Positions 42,508 to 49,231 of a DNA stretch of 64,000 bases are shown in pieces. This DNA is from Granulicella sp. S156 (GTDB taxonomy: Bacteria > Acidobacteriota > Terriglobia > Terriglobales > Acidobacteriaceae), in NCBI RefSeq assembly GCF_009766105.1, contig NZ_LMUH01000009.1:151428-215427 (forward strand), in the 5' to 3' direction. The position numbers and the translations under genes were made by a program. The notes under the pieces were generated by a model, which was given only the letters and a program-made list of their open reading frames with translations, was not told where the DNA came from and did not search any database. Positions within the stretch are counted from its first letter, which is position 1. Each line of letters opens with the position of its first letter.

Positions 42508-43045
42508 TCCCTCAACCTCTCACCGAAAGCTTTTTGTTCCCTTGTGACACACACGATGACATTGCGCGTCCCGGGTGACTGCGATTGAGCCCCGGCCTCT
42601 TAGGCCGACCTTCAGATAGCAGCCCCACTTCCTGTATCGGACTCCATCAGACACCGGGTTCTCTTGATCCCACTAGAGTGCGTATAGAAGCCCGAAAAGG
42701 AATCTTCACCCCCATCGTCTCGTGCCACATCGAACCAAAAAACTTTCCTTAATAATGTCTAGCTTGGGATAACTTTTCGCTTGACCTTGAACTGCCGTCT
42801 CATAGAAGGGCTCGGGATTATTGGGGTCCGTAACCCAGGGTTTCACCCTGGGCTGTGATGGGGGCGCCCCTTCGGGGCTTAGATTGAGGCCCGTTCCTAC
42901 CTCTGTTCCTCCATCTGCATTTCTTCTCTATCTGCATTTCATGCAATTACATGCCTTTAGGTCTTAGCCCGCCGAGGATTTCAAATGCGATTGCTCTGGC
43001 ATGATGACTTAGTAGAATTTCTGGATAGACCGTAGGGGCCCTGCG
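42508..43045. other. Gene-free stretch after IS110
   Basis: 538 bases with the likely right end of IS110 (to about 42617), AT-richer sequence without open frames of note, a REP-like unit at 42831-42880, and the promoter region of the GNAT gene. Nothing else recognised. Confidence 0.6.
42831..42880. repeat. REP-like unit, inverted copy of 9450-9500
   Basis: TAACCCAGGGTTTCACCCTG ... CTGTGATGGGGGCGCCCCTTCGGGGCTT is nearly the reverse complement of the unit after the DHA2 exporter gene. Confidence 0.65.
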
Positions 43046-43546
43046 ATGCCAGTTCTTGAACAGATCACTCAGGCTAATGTTTTGGCGTACAAGACGACTC
43101 GCCTTTGGGCGTTGCAGGATTCACCCAGATCCTTCGGCAGCACCTATGCCAGGGAGTCTCAGTTCTCCGACGCTGACTGGGTTCAGCGCACCGCCAATCT
43201 GAATACGGAAAGGTCGGTGGGCTATCTGGCCGTGGACAGCGGGAGTTATTGTGGCATCGCCGGAGCGTTTTTGGATCAACATGATCCTCGGCGGGCGGAG
43301 ATGGTCTCCATGTGGGTGGCTCCTACTGCTCGACGAACAGGTGTGGGCGGGATCTTGATCAATGCCATTCGATCGTGGTCCAAGATGCGCGGAGTTCACA
43401 CGCTGCAGTTGATGGTTACCAGCGAGAACCATAGCGCGATCCAATTCTACGAACGGAATGGATTCAGCATGACTGGCCATACGGAACCGTATCCAAATGA
43501 TCCGGCGCTCTTCGAGTATGAGATGGCGCAACGGTTGTTCGCGTAA
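43046..43546 (+). CDS. GNAT family N-acetyltransferase
   Basis: A 166-residue GNAT protein. Acetyl-CoA motif A is seen as EMVSMWVAPTARRTGVGGIL, followed by LQLMVTSENHSAIQFYERNGF (motif B). It transfers an acetyl group to an unknown amine. Single gene; ATG 43046 has a weak Shine-Dalgarno. Confidence 0.9.
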   Translation: MPVLEQITQANVLAYKTTRLWALQDSPRSFGSTYARESQFSDADWVQRTANLNTERSVGYLAVDSGSYCGIAGAFLDQHDPRRAEMVSMWVAPTARRTGVGGILINAIRSWSKMRGVHTLQLMVTSENHSAIQFYERNGFSMTGHTEPYPNDPALFEYEMAQRLFA

Positions 43547-43635
43547 AGCTTGAAGCGCAAAGCGCAGTTTAAGTGCAGGAGCAGCGAAAGTCCGTGCTTG
43601 AAACGGTTCAGACCATATCGGCAAGTAGAGTTCTT

Positions 43636-43695
43636 CGGGGTCCTTCGACTGCGTAGCTCGCAAAGTGCGCGAGCTACTTCGCTCAGGATGACGAT
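43636..43695. repeat. REP palindrome ('AGGATGACGA' type)
   Basis: GTCCTTCGACTGCGTAGCTCGC / GCGAGCTACTTCGCTCAGGAT forms a long hairpin between the convergent GNAT and TetR genes. Same family as 13564-13650. Confidence 0.65.
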
Positions 43696-43746
43696 TTTAC
43701 GGTAACTGAAATACAAATCAATACAAAAGCATTGGTGTGGCTCGAT

Positions 43747-44373
43747 CTATTGCTTGCGAGCGGCAGTCAGCAGAGCTTGCGCGGTGGCTTGCAGGAGCGG
43801 GCGTGCCTCGCCTGGAGAAAAGACCTGCGAACTTACGAAGGCTCCGTTGATGAGCAGCGACAACTGTCCGGCGAGTTCGTCCGGGCGTTTGACGCGTAGC
43901 CGCTCGGCGATTCCCTTGAGGCGACGCCGGAGTTCCAGCTTGTGAGCCTTGGCTACTTTGCGGGCCGGGTGGTCGGAGTCTGGAAACTCCGCAGCGACGT
44001 TGAGTTGGGGGCAGCCGCGGTAGTTGGGCCGTCCGACGCGTTCGGCGATCCAATCGAGGTGCGCTTCCAGTTCCGCTAGCGGATCGGTCTTGTGGAGTTC
44101 TGTGACCCCGTTCCAGTGGTTCCAGAAGTCCTCGTCTTCGCCCTGCAGGAAGGCGGCGATGAGGTCATCCTTGGTGCGGAAATGGCGATAGAGGCTGGTC
44201 TTGGCGACTCCGGCTTCTTCGACGACGAGGTCAACGCCGACGGCCCGCACGCCTCGTTGATAGAAGAGCGTCGAGGCCGTGCGGAGGATACGGTCCCTCA
44301 TCTCGGCGGAGTTGCCGTGCGCCTCGCTAACGTTGGTGTTTTTGGCGTTGGCGTTTTTGGGATTTCCTGGCAT
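43747..44373 (-). CDS. TetR/AcrR family regulator
   Basis: A 208-residue TetR-family repressor. HTH: MRDRILRTASTLFYQRGVRA, then VVEEAGVAKTSLYRHFRTKDDL. The C-terminal part (CPQLNVAAEFPDSDHPARKV) resembles the TetR_C_11/LmrA-like subgroup. It is downstream of and co-directional with an alpha/beta-hydrolase gene; the double palindrome at 45521-45564 is a plausible target. Confidence 0.88.
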   Translation of the reverse strand: MPGNPKNANAKNTNVSEAHGNSAEMRDRILRTASTLFYQRGVRAVGVDLVVEEAGVAKTSLYRHFRTKDDLIAAFLQGEDEDFWNHWNGVTELHKTDPLAELEAHLDWIAERVGRPNYRGCPQLNVAAEFPDSDHPARKVAKAHKLELRRRLKGIAERLRVKRPDELAGQLSLLINGAFVSSQVFSPGEARPLLQATAQALLTAARKQ

Positions 44374-44423
44374 TCTCGAACCTCCTGAGCGGACATCGTA
44401 ACTTCATAACTTTTGATAGAAAC

Positions 44424-44460
44424 GGGCCAGAGTCTCAACTCTATGCTGAGTTTCTGGCCC
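44424..44460 (-). terminator. Terminator-like hairpin after the hydrolase gene
   Basis: GGGCCAGA / TCTGGCCC with an inner CTCA/TGAG stem, 12 bases after the hydrolase stop and before the TetR gene. The following minus-strand bases (GTTTCTATC) are only moderately T-rich. Confidence 0.5.
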
Positions 44461-44472
44461 TTTGTTGGAACG

Positions 44473-45435
44473 CTATGCCTTCACACCCCACAGCTTTACC
44501 GCTTCCTCTGCAATCAGGTCCGGCATCTCTTCCGGGAAGAAGAGTTTTGCATCGTCTATACGGCGGATGCCGCGTGAGCCTGGCAAAGTTTTGTCGAGCC
44601 ACTCGGCTCCCTGCACGGGGAAGAGCGTATCTTTCAGGCCCCACACCATACGCGCTGGGCGTTTCCAGTGATGTAGTTTTTCGCGGATGGGTACGAGCAC
44701 ATTTTCGCCAAGCGCAACGGCATACTCATCCGCCTGCCGTTTTCTTAAATCGCTTGAAGCCAGCGGCTTGAGATACATGTCGAGCGTCTCGTCTGTCAGC
44801 TTGTCAGGATAGGTGTAGACGCCACCCAGGCCCTTCGGAGACCGTGCGAGATTCTTGTCGGCAATCTCCGGCACCAGCACACCCTTTACAAACAGGCCCT
44901 TCTTCGCCAGGTTGATGAGTGGCACAAATCCTGCTGGAGGATTGTTCGTATCGACATCGCAGTTGGCCAGCAACAACGTACGTACGCGGTGCGGATAGGT
45001 TGTGACGAAGAGCTGGGAGACGAGACCGCCGCTGTCGCTGCCTACGAGGTCGACGGCATGGATCTTGAGGCGATCGAGCAATGCTGCCAGCATCTCGACC
45101 TGTGTGGCGGGCGTGATCGTTTGCGTGTCGGGAGCTTCGGTGAAGCCGAGCCCCATCACATCGGGCGCAAGGCAGTGGCGATATTGGCTGAGCCGCTCCA
45201 GCGCGCCTCTCCACTGATAGCTGTTGAGCGGGAAGCCGTGGACGAAGAGCGCGGTGGAGGGGCCTGAGCCTCGCTCCACATAGGCCACGCGCGCGATGGG
45301 GAGCTGCGCGAACTTGCGGTTCTGCGTGTACCACGCTGCGTCGATCGTCTCTGTTTGCTGCGCGAAGACATGCTTACCGATTGCGGCGGTTGCCATGACG
45401 GAAGCTGCGGCCTTCACAAACTCTCTGCGTCTCAT
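44473..45435 (-). CDS. Exported alpha/beta-hydrolase with Tat-like signal
   Basis: A 320-residue alpha/beta-hydrolase. The N-terminus MRRREFVKAAASVMATAAIG is a twin-arginine-like signal, so it is likely exported folded. Nucleophile Ser in VDLVGSDSGGLVSQ, oxyanion HGFPLNSYQWRG, an epoxide-hydrolase/dehalogenase-like layout; the Ser in place of Asp argues for an esterase-type reaction. It is divergent from the NAD-binding dehydrogenase-like gene, with a shared operator. Confidence 0.85.
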   Translation of the reverse strand: MRRREFVKAAASVMATAAIGKHVFAQQTETIDAAWYTQNRKFAQLPIARVAYVERGSGPSTALFVHGFPLNSYQWRGALERLSQYRHCLAPDVMGLGFTEAPDTQTITPATQVEMLAALLDRLKIHAVDLVGSDSGGLVSQLFVTTYPHRVRTLLLANCDVDTNNPPAGFVPLINLAKKGLFVKGVLVPEIADKNLARSPKGLGGVYTYPDKLTDETLDMYLKPLASSDLRKRQADEYAVALGENVLVPIREKLHHWKRPARMVWGLKDTLFPVQGAEWLDKTLPGSRGIRRIDDAKLFFPEEMPDLIAEEAVKLWGVKA

Positions 45436-45520
45436 GTGCTCGATATCACCTCTCAGCTTGTTTTAGATACGGTGTGTCAGGGGCAGTTGCGCAAATTTGT
45501 AGCTTCGAGATCTTGACGCA

Positions 45521-45564
45521 CTACAGACCTGTATGTACTCTACAGGAAACAGACAGGTCTGTAG
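45521..45564. promoter_or_regulatory. Double palindrome operator in the divergent promoter
   Basis: CTACAGACCTGT (45521-45532) and ACAGGTCTGTAG (45553-45564) form a perfect 12-bp inverted repeat. Each half is itself a palindrome of form ACAG-NN-CTGT, 30 bp centre to centre. This fits two TetR dimers; the co-located TetR (43747-44373) is the obvious candidate. The second site ends 13 bases before the dehydrogenase start. Confidence 0.6.
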
Positions 45565-45577
45565 CGAAAGGGAAAGC

Positions 45578-46621
45578 ATGAGTGCTCAAGCTGATAAGTC
45601 AGGAAATGGCCGGACGATTGCGGTCTTTGGCGCGTCGGGACATACGGGACGCTTCGTGGTCGCCGAGCTGCTGCGCCGCGGGTTCGCGCCAATAGCTATC
45701 GGCCGCGACAGCGCGAAGATGGCGGAGTTGGGGTTTCAGGAGCGTGGCGTCACGATCAGGACCGCTTCCGTCGAGAATCCTGCTACGCTCGACCGCGCTC
45801 TGGCTGGTGCTGCGGCGGTCATCAACTGCGCGGGCCCGTTTCTGGATACAGCCGACGTTGTGGCGGCAGCGGCGTTGCGCGCCCGCATGCACTATCTGGA
45901 TGTCACGGCCGAGCAGTTGAGCGCTCAAACCACGTTCGACCACTTCGGTGCTGTTGCAACAGCGGCTGGAGTGTTGGTGATTCCGGCGATGGGGTTCTAT
46001 GGAGGCTTTGCCGATCTGCTGGTCACAGCCGCAATGGGAGACTGGGAGGCAGCTGACGAGATCCGTGTTGGGATTGCGCTGGATAGCTGGCGTCCGACGC
46101 TGGGGACGCGGGTTACCGGCGAACGAAACACGGCACCGCGGCTAGTGGTGGAAGGCGGAAAGCTTGTACCGCTGGCGCAGCCCGCACCCCAGACGTTCTG
46201 GGAGTTTCCTGAGCCCTTTGGGCGTCAGGATGTCACGGAGGTCCCGTTGTCTGAGGTTCACGTGATCGCCCGGCACGTGCGCGTGGCGAGCCTTCGCACG
46301 TACCTCAACAACACACCGCTGCGCGATCTTCGCGATTCCGCGACTCCACCACCGGTTGCTGCGGACGAAAGCGGACGGTCGGCGCAGACCTTCCTGGTCG
46401 AGGTTGTTGTCCGGAAGGGAAGCCGTGTTCGCCGGGCGGTCGCGCAGGGACGCGATATCTATGGATTCACCGCGCCCCTCGTGGTCGAAGCTGTCGAGCG
46501 GATTCTCGACGGACGAGCTCACTGCAGCGGTGCTCTTGCGCCGGGTGAGGCGTTCGATGCTGCGGACTTCCTTCGGGCTCTCGCGCCGGAGTATCTGACG
46601 TTGGAGCTCGATGCCGACTAG
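45578..46621 (+). CDS. Saccharopine dehydrogenase-like NAD(P)-binding protein
   Basis: A 347-residue protein with a Rossmann N-terminus (IAVFGASGHTGRFVVAELLR) and the saccharopine-dehydrogenase NADP-binding layout (AAAVINCAGPFLDTADVVAA, ARMHYLDVTAEQLSA). The C-terminal half is the large SDR-like substrate domain. Substrate unknown. The ATG at 45578 follows GAAAGGGAAAG; the in-frame ATG at 45533 lies within the operator region and is rejected. Confidence 0.85.
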   Translation: MSAQADKSGNGRTIAVFGASGHTGRFVVAELLRRGFAPIAIGRDSAKMAELGFQERGVTIRTASVENPATLDRALAGAAAVINCAGPFLDTADVVAAAALRARMHYLDVTAEQLSAQTTFDHFGAVATAAGVLVIPAMGFYGGFADLLVTAAMGDWEAADEIRVGIALDSWRPTLGTRVTGERNTAPRLVVEGGKLVPLAQPAPQTFWEFPEPFGRQDVTEVPLSEVHVIARHVRVASLRTYLNNTPLRDLRDSATPPPVAADESGRSAQTFLVEVVVRKGSRVRRAVAQGRDIYGFTAPLVVEAVERILDGRAHCSGALAPGEAFDAADFLRALAPEYLTLELDAD

Positions 46622-46649
46622 GGAGCTTTGAAGATAGTAAATGTAAGGG

Positions 46650-47579
46650 TTACGAAGATTGCCGATTAGATCGATCCAGCGCATCCGGAAGAGCTACATT
46701 GACGATCCTACTCAATTCGCTAATTAACTTGGTTAAATTCTTATCCTCAAGCGGATTCACGGATATCAGAGTCCTAAGTGTATGGCGGACGTTGACGCTG
46801 GAAATTTCACTGCCGACCAATAGGAATAGGTCGCCGGGAATAGGTCGCCAGTATTCGGATGATATTGGCTTAGCGACCACGCTTTTGTCATCCTGAGCTT
46901 CATAGGCGGAGCAGTCGCGAACAAAATCGTTATGACGAAATCGATCCGGCTTATCTAGTAAAAGAGTCTGCAGGGATCCATCACTACCGATTTTCTTTTC
47001 GCTTACCCGCCCGCGATAAAGAACTCCACCTTTCATCATCACATCGACTTCAATTCCATATTGATCCCGGTCATGCAGGAGCATGGGAGAGAGTGCGATG
47101 TGCCATTCCGAAATGAGTGGCAAAACGAGCAAATGCATCCATTTGGTTAGTCGGCCGTGCCTCCGGAATTGGGCCCGGACTACACCGAAATTGCGCGCAA
47201 TAAGGCCTAAAATAACAGACGCGATTAGGACAACTAGGTAGATGCGAGCCAATAGCGATAGGTTTGCATGAACAAAGCCGATGAATGAGGGAAAGAATAC
47301 GAGGTGTAACTCATCGAATAGTTTGTCACTGTAGAGCGCCGTGAAGACGATCTCGGCCTTCGCTTTCGCATCCGCTGGAAAACGAAAAAGCAATAGATTT
47401 CGAGTCGACCATGCAATTACTAATGGAATGATCGACCAAAGAGCACCGCGCATTAATTCTTCGCTTTTGGACGCGGCCATCGAGCGTCGAATGAGAAAAC
47501 AGCCAACAACCGTACGACAGAGCAGTAAGGGGACAACGAAATAAGCTGTCGCCAGGACAGTTAGCAGGAGCGTCAGCAT
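46650..47579 (-). CDS. Membrane protein of unknown function
   Basis: A 309-residue protein with two N-terminal helices (LLTVLATAYFVVPLLLC, GALWSIIPLVIAWSTRN), another around residues 113-130 (IYLVVLIASVILGLIA), and a soluble C-terminal domain from about residue 165 (VDVMMKGGVLYRGRVSEKKI) with beta-rich character. The layout of helices plus a 'G-x-x-Y-x-G' soluble part recalls DUF6338-type proteins, but I cannot confirm it. The DNA is clearly richer in A/T than its neighbours, suggesting transfer. It follows a 70-codon gene by 6 bases. Confidence 0.62.
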   Translation of the reverse strand: MLTLLLTVLATAYFVVPLLLCRTVVGCFLIRRSMAASKSEELMRGALWSIIPLVIAWSTRNLLLFRFPADAKAKAEIVFTALYSDKLFDELHLVFFPSFIGFVHANLSLLARIYLVVLIASVILGLIARNFGVVRAQFRRHGRLTKWMHLLVLPLISEWHIALSPMLLHDRDQYGIEVDVMMKGGVLYRGRVSEKKIGSDGSLQTLLLDKPDRFRHNDFVRDCSAYEAQDDKSVVAKPISSEYWRPIPGDLFLLVGSEISSVNVRHTLRTLISVNPLEDKNLTKLISELSRIVNVALPDALDRSNRQSS

Positions 47580-47585
47580 GAGGCT

Positions 47586-47798
47586 CTATACGGCAAGGAG
47601 ATTAAGATCCTTCATTGTGATCTCGATTTCGCCCAGAGTGGTAGGGATACGCGCTACGCCCTTGCTAGCAATATCGTTCGCAACATCCTGCATATGCTCT
47701 CGCAGATAAATGGCAATTTCTTGACGAACGACTGCGCGATTCTGATCGCTCTTCTCTTCGATGACGTTTAGGATGTGCTCAATCTGAATACCGTTCAT
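47586..47798 (-). CDS. Small protein of unknown function
   Basis: A 70-residue protein (starts NGIQIEHILNVIEEKSDQNR) that looks alpha-helical and charged. ATG 47798 is chosen because GGAGGG lies 7 bases upstream; the longer frame to 47954 has no ribosome binding site. It forms a likely operon with the downstream membrane protein. No family recognised. Confidence 0.6.
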   Translation of the reverse strand: MNGIQIEHILNVIEEKSDQNRAVVRQEIAIYLREHMQDVANDIASKGVARIPTTLGEIEITMKDLNLLAV

Positions 47799-48035
47799 GA
47801 TGACCCTCCGGACGCAAACATAAATGCCAGCAGCCCTTGGTGTTTCAGACTCGATCAAACCTGAAAAGTCGCAGAAAACGCTAGAAATGGAATCCCTGTG
47901 ATGGGAATTCATTCTAATACAGTATTTTGATGGCTCGCCTGTTATGTTCCACAAAGGGTAATGGAGGAATCACTAAGAATTCCCGGCTGGCATTCACACA
48001 TCTGCGTTTACGGCGGGCAAAACTAACGACGGAAG

Positions 48036-48240
48036 TGCCTTCATTGGTTGCGGTGTAATGGATGGTCATATCCCCGAGAGGCCTGGGCTAGTGAAGGAAA
48101 GCAATTCAGTCGTTGCGGCTGCGCCTTCACTCCGGCCTTCGGCAGAGAGGAAGGGGCTATTGGCCCGGTCTTTGCGGCACGGTTGAAACCGTGCCCTTCC
48201 GGTTCTTGCCACAGCAGAGTGTTTGCACGCTGTTAGGCTC
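48036..48240. repeat. Long intergenic repeat, copy A
   Basis: This occupies much of the 533-base gap 47799-48331. It shares long near-identical stretches with 52575-52931: the segment from AAGGAAAGCAATTCAGTCG to CTTCGGCAGAG, and the end piece from CCGTGCCCTTCCGGTT to TTTGCACGCTG. Noncoding. The rest of the gap (47799-48035) shows nothing recognised. Confidence 0.75.
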
Positions 48241-48260
48241 GGTACTCGTGGCCGCCGGCT

Positions 48261-48297
48261 CACGCGCAAAGAACGCGCCTGAACGGGGTACCCGGCA
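48261..48297. repeat. 36-base hairpin unit, copy 1
   Basis: ACGCGCAAAGAACGCGCCTG then AACGGGGTACCCGGCA. Similar units at 49182-49218 and 52521-52556, all next to the TIGR03435 and ADOP genes. Confidence 0.6.
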
Positions 48298-48331
48298 TAA
48301 TGACTCATCCTCCCTGTACCCCGGAGGCCAC

Positions 48332-49162
48332 ATGAAGCGATCGCTGCTCTTACTTCTATTGATTGGAGGCTCCATACCTTCGATGGCTCAAGATCCGAAT
48401 GACAACGAAGCTTTTCATCGTTCTCGGCACGTTCAGCATCCACAACGACCTGAATTCTCACCGTCAGACACGGTCCACATATCACCGACGCAAAAAGAGA
48501 TCGGTACATCTATGTGGAGCGCGCCGAATTATTGGATCACTCAAGGCTATGAGCTTCAGGGGCTTGTCGGAATGCTCTACGACTATGCTGCAACGCGCAT
48601 TGAATTTGAGGACCCGGAGCTTGCGCAACAACGATATGATGTAGCACTGGTCCTGCCGAATGAAGAGGATGAAGCGGCGATGAAGGAGTCTATCCGCATC
48701 GCTCTGCAGCGTGAGTTAGGTCTTCTCATCACGAGAGACGTTCGGCGCCGCGATGTTTACATTGTGACCGCCCCGCATGGCCCAGGGCCCAAACTTCGCG
48801 AATCAAGGGATATGGGAGGATTTACCGCGACGCACAGTCTCGTGACTGTCCTAAGTGGGAAAAGTGCGCCTACACGTGAAGACATAGAGCAACTTCAGCT
48901 TTCAAAAAGGGCGAATGAGGGGATTGCTGTCGATTCAATCTCGATATCGAGTGGAACGATTACAGAATTCTGCTCCACGCTAGAGCAAAGTTTGGATCGT
49001 CCTGTAGTTGATGAGAGCCAATTGCAAGGTCGCTATTCCTTTGAGTTGAGGCGGGAGAAGCTGAGTAGAGATCAATTCTTCGAACGGATACAGAAAGAAC
49101 TGGGCCTGCTGGTGTCACCCGGGGAGCGGGAAGTAGCTATGCTGATCGTCCAGCGTAAGTGA
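48332..49162 (+). CDS. TIGR03435 family (DUF3738) exported protein
   Basis: A 276-residue secreted protein of the TIGR03435/DUF3738 type, a family expanded in soil acidobacteria with unknown function. Signal peptide MKRSLLLLLLIGGSIPSMAQ; the paired motif structure with QGYELQGLVGMLYDYAATRI, ALQRELGLLITRDVRRRDVY and a second similar block near the end (RIQKELGLLVSPGEREVAML). ATG 48332 follows GGAGG; a longer frame to 48113 runs into the repeat and is rejected. Confidence 0.8.
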   Translation: MKRSLLLLLLIGGSIPSMAQDPNDNEAFHRSRHVQHPQRPEFSPSDTVHISPTQKEIGTSMWSAPNYWITQGYELQGLVGMLYDYAATRIEFEDPELAQQRYDVALVLPNEEDEAAMKESIRIALQRELGLLITRDVRRRDVYIVTAPHGPGPKLRESRDMGGFTATHSLVTVLSGKSAPTREDIEQLQLSKRANEGIAVDSISISSGTITEFCSTLEQSLDRPVVDESQLQGRYSFELRREKLSRDQFFERIQKELGLLVSPGEREVAMLIVQRK

Positions 49163-49181
49163 ACGGTGTGGCCGCCCAATC

Positions 49182-49218
49182 ATGCGCGAAGACCGCGCAT
49201 GAATAAGGACCCGGCAAA
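49182..49218. repeat. 36-base hairpin unit, copy 2
   Basis: ATGCGCGAAGACCGCGCATG then AATAAGGACCCGGCA, between the convergent TIGR03435 and ADOP genes. Confidence 0.6.
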
Positions 49219-49231
49219 AATTGTAGATCTC

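Larger units (their letters stand above)
41325..42617 (+). mobile_element. IS110 family insertion sequence (boundaries tentative)
   Basis: One intact IS110-type transposase with short noncoding flanks. IS110 elements lack terminal inverted repeats and usually make no target duplication, so ends are hard to place. CCTTCAGAT occurs at 41325-41333 and 42609-42617 and could mark the two junctions; another shared word, TCCCGGGT (41248-41255 and 42569-42576), is an alternative. Either gives about 1.3 kb, the usual size of the family. Confidence 0.55.

Noticed and set aside
41407-45435. Idea of a genomic island bounded by IS110
   Set aside because: Only one IS, no integrase, no tRNA junction and ordinary base composition on both sides.
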